Below the pieces are notes generated by a model. It was not told where the DNA came from. It ran no database searches and was given only the letters and a program-made list of their open reading frames with translations. DNA of 64,000 bases from Alkalibacterium sp049389645 (GTDB lineage: Bacteria; Bacillota; Bacilli; Lactobacillales; Carnobacteriaceae_A), in contig NZ_CP186540.1 of NCBI RefSeq assembly GCF_049389645.1, forward strand, positions 124,001 to 188,000, given 5' to 3'. Of this stretch, positions 34,027 to 42,295 are shown piece after piece; position 1 is the stretch's first letter; each line of letters opens with the position of its first letter. The position numbers and the translations under genes are program-made.

Positions 34027-35328
34027 TTATTCTACAAAATTAAACTCAAAATCATCTATTCTTACTATATCGTCATTTTTTGCACCACGGTCTCTAAGAG
34101 CTTGATCAATACCCATCCCTCTAAGTTGGCGTGCAAAACGCATAACAGATTCGTCAAATTGGAAGTTAGTCATTTTATATAATTTCTCGATTTTTTCTCC
34201 CGTAATAACCCATGTACCATCAGGTTCTCTCGTGATTGAATAATTCTTGTTTTCTGGTATGAATTTATATAAAACTCTTTCTTCTTTATCTGTTTCGTCT
34301 TCATACATTGGAAATTCTGGTGTTGTTTCCAGTAAATCTACAGTGCGAGACATGACAGTATTCAAGCCTTTTTGAGTAAGTGCAGATACTTCAAAAACTT
34401 CTACATCTTCGTTTGCTTTTTTTAGCTCTTTTTTAAATTTCGCAAGATTTTCTTCAGATTTAGGCATATCCATTTTGTTGGCGATGACTAACTGAGGACG
34501 TTCGCGTAATTTCAAGTCATACTGTTCCAATTCTTCATTAATTGTAAAGTAATCGTCAATAGGATTTCTGCCTTCAACCCCACTCATATCTATCACGTGT
34601 AACAATACGCGTGTTCTTTCAATATGTCTTAGGAACTCGATACCTAAGCCGACACCTTGTGATGCACCCTCGATTAAACCAGGCATATCTGCCAAAACAA
34701 AACTTCTACCGTCCTCTGTATTAACCATTCCAAGATTCGGTACAAGCGTTGTGAAATGATATGCTCCAATCTTAGGGCGTGCTGCAGAAACAACAGATAA
34801 TAACGTTGATTTCCCAACAGAAGGAAAGCCTATTAAACCTACGTCTGCCAACACTTTTAATTCCAATTCAATTTCCTTGTCTTCTCCTGGCTCACCGTTT
34901 TCTGCTATTTCAGGTGCAGGATTACTTGGTGATGCAAAACGGATGTTGCCTCTACCTCCGCGTCCACCTTTAACGATGACTGCTTTTTGCCCGTTATCTG
35001 TTAAGTCTGCATACATAGTCCCTGTGACAGCATCTTTAACAATTGTGCCTGGGGGAACTTTTACGTATAAATCTTTTGCTCCTCTACCATGCATCCCTTT
35101 CGACATGCCGTTTTCGCCATGTTTTGCTTTGAAATGACGATTATAACGGAAGTCCATCAGCGTTCTTAATCCTTCATCTACTACAAAAATGATGTCTCCG
35201 CCTTCTCCACCATCTCCACCTGCCGGTCCACCGTCAGGAATATATTTTTCTCGTCTGAAAGTTACCATGCCATCTCCACCACTACCGGCTTTTACGCTTA
35301 CTTTAACTTGATCTAAAAACATTGACAC
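34027..35328 (-). CDS. obgE: GTPase ObgE/CgtA
   Basis: Obg is an essential 50S-associated GTPase linked to ribosome assembly and stress. The 433-residue protein has the glycine-rich Obg fold at 1-158 (FRREKYIPDGGPAGGDGG). The G domain has GFPSVGKSTL at about 165, DMPGL and NKMD, and a C-terminal OCT domain follows (about 355-433). I keep the GTG at 35328 as start because AAGGA lies 6 nt ahead, whereas the ATG two codons later is 12 nt away. The start region overlaps a divergent plus-strand promoter. Confidence 0.97.
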   Translation of the reverse strand: MSMFLDQVKVSVKAGSGGDGMVTFRREKYIPDGGPAGGDGGEGGDIIFVVDEGLRTLMDFRYNRHFKAKHGENGMSKGMHGRGAKDLYVKVPPGTIVKDAVTGTMYADLTDNGQKAVIVKGGRGGRGNIRFASPSNPAPEIAENGEPGEDKEIELELKVLADVGLIGFPSVGKSTLLSVVSAARPKIGAYHFTTLVPNLGMVNTEDGRSFVLADMPGLIEGASQGVGLGIEFLRHIERTRVLLHVIDMSGVEGRNPIDDYFTINEELEQYDLKLRERPQLVIANKMDMPKSEENLAKFKKELKKANEDVEVFEVSALTQKGLNTVMSRTVDLLETTPEFPMYEDETDKEERVLYKFIPENKNYSITREPDGTWVITGEKIEKLYKMTNFQFDESVMRFARQLRGMGIDQALRDRGAKNDDIVRIDDFEFNFVE

Positions 35329-35350
35329 TTATATTCCTTCTTTCTATAAA
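35322..35350 (+). promoter_or_regulatory. Consensus promoter of the ncRNA candidate
   Basis: TTGACA and TATAAA are separated by exactly 17 bp on the plus strand. The site overlaps the start and ribosome binding site of obgE, which is transcribed the other way. Confidence 0.8.
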
Positions 35351-35356
35351 ACACTC

Positions 35357-35712
35357 AACTGTCATCTATTCATTTTACACTAAATGACAGGTGATATCTA
35401 ATTGGATTTACTGTGAACTGCATCGGCACCGAAGTACCGAGCTTCTGGGAACAGCCAAAACTTGTCCGCGTAGCATTTCAACTTGTAGACAGCAGTTCAG
35501 GCTAGTTTGCCAAGGCTCATCCCGAGCCAATGTTCAGCTATTTTTAGAAGGTCCAGACTTGGGTGTCGTCTTTACCTACTAGAATTATCATACCCAAATC
35601 AGGAATCTTAAACAAGATTCATCTCTCAGTTAACACTGGGGATTCTCGCTCTGACACTCATTAAAAAAATAAATCATAAGGTTTATGATGCTCCTCAAAC
35701 CTTATGACTTAT
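35357..35712 (+). ncRNA. Candidate structured non-coding RNA, about 350 nt, family not recognised
   Basis: Between obgE and the hemA-like gene lies a region richer in G+C than normal intergenic DNA. It contains no convincing ORF. A consensus promoter precedes it and a T-tailed hairpin ends it. Visible pairings include TGAACTGC with GCAGTTCA enclosing about 70 nt. Within and beyond that are TCGGCAC/GTACCGA with a 4-nt loop, GGCTC/GAGCC, GAATCTT/AAGATTC, and GGGTGT/ATACCC at longer range. I looked for motifs of RNase P RNA, SRP RNA, tmRNA, T-box and common riboswitches and found none. The TCGGCAC hairpin read on the minus strand has a C(UUCG)G loop, so the opposite orientation, as an obgE leader, cannot be excluded. 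Confidence 0.5.
35372..35400 (-). promoter_or_regulatory. Candidate obgE promoter
   Basis: TAGATA and TAAAAT are 17 bp apart on the minus strand, about 45 bp before the obgE start. It overlaps the first part of the ncRNA candidate. Confidence 0.45.
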
Positions 35713-35719
35713 TTTTTTA
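35663..35719. terminator. Bidirectional terminator between ncRNA and hemA-like gene
   Basis: TCATAAGGTTT (35674-35684) pairs with AAACCTTATGA (35697-35707) over a 12-nt loop. T-runs follow on both strands (TTATTTTTTT each way). The stop codon of the hemA-like gene is at the edge of the 3' arm. Confidence 0.83.
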
Positions 35720-36822
35720 ACGTAACTTATATTATGGCTAGTATCCTTATTTACAGGTATACGAATGGTATCTTTTTCAGCGATATAATTGAATTTCATC
35801 ATAAAATCATTTGTCTGATTTGTTAAATACTCATCATAAAAAGATTTAGCGACTTCGATTTTTTCATTTGAATAATCGCTCCCCGAAGTATCATCAATTT
35901 GAGTATAACTCAGTGTTTGATAGTTAGAAAAAACTGTTTCATCCTGAGCTCCACTTAAATCTATTATAAGCTGTTTTTTTGCGGTTGGTCTCATTTCATA
36001 CATGTCTTCTAATAATTCATGTGATAACCAGGCATTTTTTATACTTGAACCAATAATCACAACATCTGCTTTCGACAGTCGATAAACAAGTTGACCTAAA
36101 TCGACAGATTGGATATGGTTTCTCCAAGCAGAATTATTCGTTAAGGCTAACCAGTTGTCAATATTTTTGATCAGCTCTCTGGATTTTTCATTTCTCTCAA
36201 GAAAGGTTAAATAAGATTCAGTTTCTCTAATTAGATACTTCACCATTTGAGTAATCATTTCATTATTCCCAATGATAAGATAATTGATATCTTTTTTTAC
36301 AGGAAAATGACTTCTTATCTTTTGAATAGCTTTCGGTACTTCTCCGTTTATCAAAGGATATAAAGACTCTTTATCATAGAGTGACAATGAAAAATCTATA
36401 GCCGCATTAAACAATTCAAACAAAACATTTCCTACGGTTCCATATGTCACGCTTTCGTAAAGCGCTTGTTCCAAATCATTAATGGATTCTGACGTTTCAT
36501 TTAAAATGCTCGTCAAATCAAATAAATGCTTGGTAACATCATCGTTAAACATACTATACGTCTCCAAAATAATTTCTTCTAATGGTTTTCCAGTATGCCG
36601 TGATAAATATCTTAGTAAATCACCGTGTTTAAAGGTTTTTTCATCTATATATAAATAATATTCATTTCTGTTATTGGTCGCAACCAATGCCAGCTCAACC
36701 ACTCCGTCAAATATGCTGATATCATTTAAATGACTAAGACGCATCGATTTATTCAGACCATACTTATGAACGTCATCATAGGATACAGTATCGCGATTCA
36801 CACCATACATAATCAGTTTCAT
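35695..36822 (-). CDS. Degenerate glutamyl-tRNA reductase (HemA-like) protein
   Basis: The 375-residue protein follows the domain order of glutamyl-tRNA reductase: an N-terminal catalytic-type domain (about 1-145), a Rossmann domain (about 170-300) and a shortened C-terminus. VATNNRNEYYLYID aligns with the HemA active site V-S-T-C-N-R-T-E-I-Y, so the nucleophilic Cys is Asn50. The SMVLGE-x-QI motif has become TSESINDLEQA, and the nucleotide-binding glycines are lost (IIGNNEMI at 185-191). It overlaps engB by 4 nt (ATGA), exactly where hemA sits in B. subtilis (clpX-lon-engB-hemA). It cannot be an active reductase by known chemistry, yet the frame is intact, so it may have a retained structural or regulatory role. 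Confidence 0.8.
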   Translation of the reverse strand: MKLIMYGVNRDTVSYDDVHKYGLNKSMRLSHLNDISIFDGVVELALVATNNRNEYYLYIDEKTFKHGDLLRYLSRHTGKPLEEIILETYSMFNDDVTKHLFDLTSILNETSESINDLEQALYESVTYGTVGNVLFELFNAAIDFSLSLYDKESLYPLINGEVPKAIQKIRSHFPVKKDINYLIIGNNEMITQMVKYLIRETESYLTFLERNEKSRELIKNIDNWLALTNNSAWRNHIQSVDLGQLVYRLSKADVVIIGSSIKNAWLSHELLEDMYEMRPTAKKQLIIDLSGAQDETVFSNYQTLSYTQIDDTSGSDYSNEKIEVAKSFYDEYLTNQTNDFMMKFNYIAEKDTIRIPVNKDTSHNISYVKKISHKV

Positions 36823-37427
36823 GCACTATCATCCTTTGGTAAGTGAGCTAATATGGCATCCCAAACTTCTTGACGTCCTTCCTTCGTAAATGAAGAAAAG
36901 GTAAAAAGCTTATCAGAAGGGGCTACATTTAGAGTTTTCCTAATGATACTTTCGTGTTTATTGTGTTTTGACTTTTTGATTTTATCTGACTTTGTAGCCA
37001 CAATGAACACTGGTACATTGTAATGTTTATAAAAATCATACATTAACATATCATGTTCCGATGGTTCATGTCTAAAATCGACGAGCAATATGCCCAAAAC
37101 AAGTTCTTCTCTTGTCGCGAAATAATCCTCCATCATGTGGCCCCATTTTTCCTGTTCTGCATTGGAAGCTTTGGCGTAACCATAACCGGGGACATCAACA
37201 AAAAAAAGTTCATTTTCAATATCAAAGAAATTCAAGGTGCGTGTTTTCCCGGGTTTACCGGAAGTTCGTGCTAAGTTTTTTCGATTAACCATTGTATTTA
37301 TAAATGACGATTTCCCCACATTAGAACGTCCTGCTATTACGATTTCTGGTAAGCCATCTTCTGGATATTGAGAAGGAGAAACTGCACTAATTGTAATTTC
37401 AGCATAATTTATATAATCGCTATTCAT
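36819..37427 (-). CDS. engB: Ribosome biogenesis GTPase YsxC/EngB
   Basis: EngB (YsxC/YihA) is an essential GTPase for 50S maturation. The 202-residue protein has GRSNVGKSSFIN (G1), DVPGYGYAKAS (G3) and TKSDKIKKS (G4). Length and order are normal. The stop overlaps the start of the hemA-like gene. It normally follows clpX (and lon) in Firmicutes; here a plus-strand flavoprotein gene has been placed between clpX and engB. Confidence 0.97.
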   Translation of the reverse strand: MNSDYINYAEITISAVSPSQYPEDGLPEIVIAGRSNVGKSSFINTMVNRKNLARTSGKPGKTRTLNFFDIENELFFVDVPGYGYAKASNAEQEKWGHMMEDYFATREELVLGILLVDFRHEPSEHDMLMYDFYKHYNVPVFIVATKSDKIKKSKHNKHESIIRKTLNVAPSDKLFTFSSFTKEGRQEVWDAILAHLPKDDSA

Positions 37428-37465
37428 TCATACCTCTCCTCAATCTATTTAATAAAACACTTGTT

Positions 37466-37497
37466 AGTATACCATATTTCCCGAAAACATAAAGGTT
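37466..37497 (-). promoter_or_regulatory. engB promoter
   Basis: An extended -10 (TG-G-TATACT) lies about 45 bp before the engB start, with a weak CTTTAT 17 bp upstream. Confidence 0.5.
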
Positions 37498-37969
37498 TAC
37501 ATTAAAAAAAAGTTACAATTATGTATTGTGTTACATACAAGTGTCTATTTCGATATAGATACTGTCCAATGTTAGTCTTTCCCTCATGAAAAGTTGCACA
37601 GTTTAAACACAAATTTCACCCCCCATTTTAAATTTATCGGACTTATTTCACTAACAACCTTTTCCCTATCTTATTCACCGGAATGTGCTTTACTACATTA
37701 TATCAATGAATAATGATAAACTAACATCAATAGAGGGCAGTTTGAAAGTTTAACACAAATCATTTGATAGATTAAGAGGATAGACTAACACCCTTATCGA
37801 AAAAAATTTTTTTTATATTACTTCCTTAAAGTAGAAGGCGTTCGTTAGCTTCACCCATATATTGGTTCTCTAGTTACATTTTCTTTTTTAAATTAATATT
37901 GTTTAGAGTTGAAGTGTTTCATCTGTCAACTCTTAATCAATGAAGCTCTCTCGCTTTAATACCACTAAC
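37498..37969. other. Intergenic stretch without a recognisable gene
   Basis: This A+T-rich gap between divergent engB and the flavoprotein gene holds no ORF with a ribosome binding site. Two imperfect copies of AGTTTAACACAAAT occur about 140 bp apart (near 37602 and 37746). An A8/T8 run lies near 37800. Confidence 0.5.
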
Positions 37970-37997
37970 TTTAACTATCTACTCAGATCTGTATACA
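37970..37997 (+). promoter_or_regulatory. Candidate promoter of the flavoprotein gene
   Basis: TTTAAC and TATACA are 16 bp apart, about 45 bp before the start codon. Confidence 0.4.
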
Positions 37998-38043
37998 TTC
38001 ACAAATGAACAAACATACTATTAAAAATTGGAGATGATTCTTG

Positions 38044-39384
38044 ATGAAAAACACCTACGATGTTGTCGTGATTGGTAGTGGTGTCGCTGGAAAATCAACT
38101 GCTTTTGGACTAGCTTCCGCTGGAAAAAAAGTAGCGATCGTGGAAGCAGATCTATGGGGAGGCACTTGTCCAAACCGAGGGTGTGATCCAAAAAAAGTTT
38201 TAGTTTCTGCCGTAGAGGTTAGAAACAAAGCAATGCATTTGATGGGAAAAGGAATAACTAAAGTCCCTGAGATCGACTGGCCAGACTTGATGGCTTTCAA
38301 AAAAACATTCACTGATCCCGTTCCTGAACAAAGTAAAGAAAGCTTGAAATCGGCTGGTATTGAGACATATACTGGTACTGCCAAATTTGTGGATCAGCTA
38401 ACTATACAAGTGAATGATGATTTGCTGGAAGCTGATCGATTTGTCATTGCCACGGGAGCACGTCCAAACTTACTTGATATTACGGGGTACGAACATTTCC
38501 TTACGAGTGATGATTTTCTTTCACTCCCAGAAATGCCAGATACCGTCACTTTTATTGGTGCGGGTTATATTGCTTTTGAATTCGCAGCTATCGCTAATGC
38601 TGCAGGAGCAGATGTTCATGTTATACAGCACAACAACCAACCACTTAGGGAATATGACCAGGAATTCGTAAAAGAAGTCATGACACAACTTGAAGCTAAG
38701 GGTGTAACGTTTCATTTAAATACTGGTGTCACAAAGATTGAGAAACAATCCACTGGTTATGTTTTAACCGATAATAATGGCTTCCAGTTAGCCACAAATT
38801 TAGTGTTTGGCACAACTGGTCGAATACCAAATACAGATAATCTGAATCTAGACAAGGTCAAAGTTGAATATGATAAAAGAGGTGTCAAAGTAGACAACCG
38901 CCTACAGACAAGTAACCCGTCTATCTTTGCTATCGGAGATGTCCTTTCTAAAGAGCAACCAAAACTGACTCCAGTTTCAAGTCTCGAAGCCAGCTACCTC
39001 GTTTCACTGCTTACGGAGAAGACTACAGAGCCATTATCCTATCCAAGCGTACCAAGCATTGTGTTTTCTAGCCCGAAATTGGCTCAAGTAGGTGTAACAG
39101 TTGAAGAGGCCAAAAACAACAAGAATAAATATGACATTTCAGACCTAGACGCGACCACCTGGTTTAGCTACCGTAGAACAAATGAACCCGTATCAAAAGC
39201 CAAAATGATCATAGATAAAGAATCTGGTCTTCTGATGGGTGCAACTTGTTTGAATGATGAAGCGGATGAGTTAATAAATTATTTCAGTCTGCTGATCGAT
39301 AGAAAAATTACAGCAACTGATCTTGCAGATATGGTCTTTGCTTATCCAGCTATCGCCAGTGATATTCCTTATTTTTATTCTTGA
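38044..39384 (+). CDS. Pyridine nucleotide-disulfide oxidoreductase, class I, atypical C-terminus
   Basis: This 446-residue flavoprotein has the FAD-binding GSGVAG (11-16) and a redox-active pair in GGTCPNRGCDPKK (Cys42, Cys47). An NAD(P)H domain contains GAGYIAFEFA, the second FAD motif is AIGDV, and a dimerisation domain follows. In glutathione reductase and dihydrolipoamide dehydrogenase the C-terminus carries a His-Glu pair in H-P-T-x-x-E; here it reads FAYPAIASD, so His is Tyr and Glu is Asp. Substrate is therefore uncertain: glutathione, CoA disulfide or another small disulfide, or metal reduction. GGAGA precedes the ATG at 38044; a TTG one codon earlier is possible. It stands alone between divergent engB and convergent clpX. 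Confidence 0.85.
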   Translation: MKNTYDVVVIGSGVAGKSTAFGLASAGKKVAIVEADLWGGTCPNRGCDPKKVLVSAVEVRNKAMHLMGKGITKVPEIDWPDLMAFKKTFTDPVPEQSKESLKSAGIETYTGTAKFVDQLTIQVNDDLLEADRFVIATGARPNLLDITGYEHFLTSDDFLSLPEMPDTVTFIGAGYIAFEFAAIANAAGADVHVIQHNNQPLREYDQEFVKEVMTQLEAKGVTFHLNTGVTKIEKQSTGYVLTDNNGFQLATNLVFGTTGRIPNTDNLNLDKVKVEYDKRGVKVDNRLQTSNPSIFAIGDVLSKEQPKLTPVSSLEASYLVSLLTEKTTEPLSYPSVPSIVFSSPKLAQVGVTVEEAKNNKNKYDISDLDATTWFSYRRTNEPVSKAKMIIDKESGLLMGATCLNDEADELINYFSLLIDRKITATDLADMVFAYPAIASDIPYFYS

Positions 39385-39395
39385 TCGCACGAATC

Positions 39396-39447
39396 GATAA
39401 AAAGCCTGCTAGAACCGAATGCTATCGGTTTTAGCAGGCTTTTTATA
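39396..39447. terminator. Bidirectional terminator, flavoprotein gene and clpX
   Basis: AAAAAGCCTGCTAGAACCGA pairs with its complement (one mismatch) across a 6-nt loop, with T-runs on both sides. The two genes converge on it. Confidence 0.9.
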
Positions 39448-39481
39448 AAGAAATCTCAATCAAAAAAAATATAAACCTTAA

Positions 39482-40735
39482 TTAACTGACCATTTCCCCA
39501 TCTTTATCGTAGAACACAGGGTGTTTCTTTGTTTCTACAGTTTCTTCAGTGATGCGTACTTTCTTGATCTCTGTTCGACTAGGTATTTCGAACATGATAT
39601 CCATCATAATACTTTCAATGATCGAACGCAGTCCTCGAGCACCAGTATCTCGCTCGATTGCCTTTTTACCTATACTACGTAGAGCATCTTCTTCAAATTC
39701 CAACTCAACGTCATCAATTTTCAGAAGTTTCTGGTACTGTTTAACTAAAGAATTTTTCGGTTTTGTTAATATTTCAACTAAATCATCTTCATCTAATCTA
39801 TCCAGTACAGCAGTAATTGGTAAACGACCGATAAATTCGGGAATCAATCCAAATTTCAAGAGATCTTCAGGAATAATTTGTTGAATAATGCTTCCTTTAT
39901 CCTCTGTTTCTTTACGCTGAGTTGATGCACCGAATCCAATAACTTTGTCGCCTAAACGATTTTTAACGATTGTTTCGATACCATCAAAGGCGCCACCAAC
40001 GATAAACAGAATATTCGTTGTATCAATTTGAATCAACTCTTGATGTGGATGCTTTCTTCCGCCCTGAGGAGGAACACTCGCTGTTGTTCCTTCTAGAATT
40101 TTAAGCAGCGCCTGTTGTACGCCTTCACCACTAACGTCACGGGTAATTGAGACGTTTTCAGATTTACGTGCTATTTTATCTATTTCATCAACATAAATTA
40201 TTCCGCGTTGAGCTAACTCAACGTCGTAATCAGCTGATTGTAAAAGTTTAAGAAGGATATTTTCTACATCTTCCCCAACATACCCTGCTTCTGTCAAGTT
40301 CGTAGCATCTGCTATCGCAAACGGAACATTCAAGATACGTGCGAGAGTTTGAGCTAAATACGTTTTACCTGATCCAGTTGGACCGATCAGACAAATATTA
40401 CTTTTTTGCAATTCGATATCATCTTCATCATTATTTTCTAAACTATTGATTCGCTTGTAATGGTTATATACCGCTACGGATAATGTTTTTTTCGCAGACT
40501 CTTGACCAATAATGTATTCATTTAAAATTTCTCTTATTTCAAATGGTTTAGGTACGGTCATTTCACCTTCAAACGATTGTTTGCTAAACTCTTCTTCCAT
40601 TATTTCTTGACATAAATCTACACATTCATTACAGATATAAACTCCAGGACCAGCTACAATTTTTTTCACTTGATCTTGAGATTTTCCGCAAAAAGAACAT
40701 GAAATGTTTCCCGTTTGTTCTTCTTCATTAAACAT
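39482..40735 (-). CDS. clpX: ClpXP ATPase subunit ClpX
   Basis: ClpX unfolds tagged proteins and feeds them to ClpP. The 417-residue protein has the zinc-binding domain (CSFCGK...CNEC), Walker A GPTGSGKT, Walker B IIYVDEIDK, the pore loop GYVGEDVE, and the GGAFDGIE loop. I choose the ATG at 40735, which has AGGTGG 8 nt ahead; the GTG at 40747 would be inside that ribosome binding site. It lies downstream of tig, as in many Firmicutes, but tig ends in its own terminator. Confidence 0.98.
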   Translation of the reverse strand: MFNEEEQTGNISCSFCGKSQDQVKKIVAGPGVYICNECVDLCQEIMEEEFSKQSFEGEMTVPKPFEIREILNEYIIGQESAKKTLSVAVYNHYKRINSLENNDEDDIELQKSNICLIGPTGSGKTYLAQTLARILNVPFAIADATNLTEAGYVGEDVENILLKLLQSADYDVELAQRGIIYVDEIDKIARKSENVSITRDVSGEGVQQALLKILEGTTASVPPQGGRKHPHQELIQIDTTNILFIVGGAFDGIETIVKNRLGDKVIGFGASTQRKETEDKGSIIQQIIPEDLLKFGLIPEFIGRLPITAVLDRLDEDDLVEILTKPKNSLVKQYQKLLKIDDVELEFEEDALRSIGKKAIERDTGARGLRSIIESIMMDIMFEIPSRTEIKKVRITEETVETKKHPVFYDKDGEMVS

Positions 40736-40787
40736 TAAGTTGGCCACCTCGTTTCTAGGTTGTTCATCTTTCGATACTTTTATATTA

Positions 40788-40822
40788 AGAAAAACGGGAA
40801 TGCTCGATTAGCATTCCCTTTT
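40788..40822 (-). terminator. Terminator of tig
   Basis: GGGAATGCT/AGCATTCCC with a 5-nt loop is followed by GTTTTTC on the minus strand and TTTTTTATTTTT on the plus. Confidence 0.85.
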
Positions 40823-40833
40823 TTATTTTTTAA

Positions 40834-42144
40834 TTATTCTGAGTCAGAATCTTTTTTTGATTCTAAGGTTTCATTTGCTGTTGATGTGATTAAATCAATC
40901 GCTTTTTTCAATGAAATATCTCTATTTAATAGTTGTGGAGAAAGAACCTTACGCACTTGTTCGATATCCATATTATATTGTTCTGCTAAATCAGAAGTTT
41001 CTTTTTCCATATCTTCTTCAGTAGCTTCAAGGTTTTCTTTTTCAACAATCGCTTCTAATACTAAGTTAGTGCGAACATTAAATTCTGCTTCGCCTTCAAA
41101 TTGTTTGTGCAAGTCAGCTTCAGTTGAACCAGTCATTTGATAGTACATTTCTGCTGAAATACCTTGTTGTTTCAAGTTGTTTAAGAACATTTCCATTTGA
41201 CGATGCACTTCTTCGTGTGCCATTTCATGTGGAATTTCTTCAATAGTTGCATTTTCTACAGCTTTTCTGATTGCTTCATCATCACGAGAGTCATTAGCTG
41301 CGGTTTCTTTATTCTCTTCTAATTCTTTACGTGCTTTTTCTTTCAATTCATTAAATGTTTCAACGTCTTCATCCAAGTCTTTAGCAAAATCATCATCTAA
41401 TTCTGGTAATTCTTTAGATTTAACTTCATGAACTTTAACTTTAAATGTTACTTTTTGACCAGCTAAGTCTTCAGAATGATAATCTTCTGGGAAAGTCAAT
41501 TCAACTTCTTTTTCGTCCTCAACTTTGACACCAATCAATTGTTCTTCAAATCCAGGGATGAACGAATTCGATCCTAGCTCCAGTGAATGATTTTCGCCTT
41601 TGCCACCTTCAAATGCTTCGCCATCTTTAAATCCTTCATAATCGATAACTACAGTATCGCCTTCTTCTGCAGCATCTTCTTTGATTGCTAATTCTGCTAA
41701 GCTTTGACGACGTCTTTCTAAACTTTCTTCAACTTCTTCTTCAGATACTTCACGGTCTTGTTTTACAACATCTAAATCTTTATATTGACCTAATTCAACA
41801 TCAGGTTTTAATGTTAATTCAGCAGTTAATTCCCAATCCTGGTTTTTACCGACTGATTTAATATCAACGTCTGGTTGAGCAACAGGTTCTACGTCAATTT
41901 CTTCAATAGCTTGTGAGTAAGCGGCTGGTAATAAATCGTTTAATGTATCTTCATACAAAGCTGCTTCACCATACATTTGGTTGAAAATTCGACGAGGTAC
42001 GCGTCCTTTACGGAATCCAGGAACATTTAATGTTTTTTGAACCTTTTTAAATGTTTTATCTAAACCTTTTTCCACTGTTTCTTGCTCGATAGTAAATTCT
42101 AAGCGACCAGTAGTTGGCCCAGTTTTCTCAAATTTTGTTTCCAT
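40834..42144 (-). CDS. tig: Trigger factor
   Basis: Trigger factor is the ribosome-bound chaperone with peptidyl-prolyl isomerase activity. The 436-residue protein has the ribosome-binding GFRKGRVPRRIF in the N-terminal domain, an FKBP-like domain in the middle (about 160-245, with GDTVVIDYEGF), and a long acidic helical C-terminal domain. The length is normal. It has its own promoter and terminator upstream of clpX. Confidence 0.98.
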   Translation of the reverse strand: METKFEKTGPTTGRLEFTIEQETVEKGLDKTFKKVQKTLNVPGFRKGRVPRRIFNQMYGEAALYEDTLNDLLPAAYSQAIEEIDVEPVAQPDVDIKSVGKNQDWELTAELTLKPDVELGQYKDLDVVKQDREVSEEEVEESLERRRQSLAELAIKEDAAEEGDTVVIDYEGFKDGEAFEGGKGENHSLELGSNSFIPGFEEQLIGVKVEDEKEVELTFPEDYHSEDLAGQKVTFKVKVHEVKSKELPELDDDFAKDLDEDVETFNELKEKARKELEENKETAANDSRDDEAIRKAVENATIEEIPHEMAHEEVHRQMEMFLNNLKQQGISAEMYYQMTGSTEADLHKQFEGEAEFNVRTNLVLEAIVEKENLEATEEDMEKETSDLAEQYNMDIEQVRKVLSPQLLNRDISLKKAIDLITSTANETLESKKDSDSE

Positions 42145-42260
42145 TACTATATAACCTCCGACATTAATTGTATTTTAACGTTATAAAATGATTGCACTAG
42201 TTTCACTTCTCTTCTAGCAACAATCAATTTATTACACTTATTATTTGAACATACTCATAT

Positions 42261-42289
42261 ATCATACAATAATTAACTTGATTTGTAAA
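42261..42289 (-). promoter_or_regulatory. tig promoter
   Basis: TTTACA and TATGAT are 17 bp apart on the minus strand; the -35 abuts the stop of the upstream gene. A leader of about 110 nt follows. Confidence 0.7.
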
Positions 42290-42295
42290 CATTCG

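Noticed and set aside
35560..35640. CTGAGA-like sequence as a TPP riboswitch
   Set aside because: Only one short motif fits; the second conserved TPP segment is missing and no thiamine gene follows.
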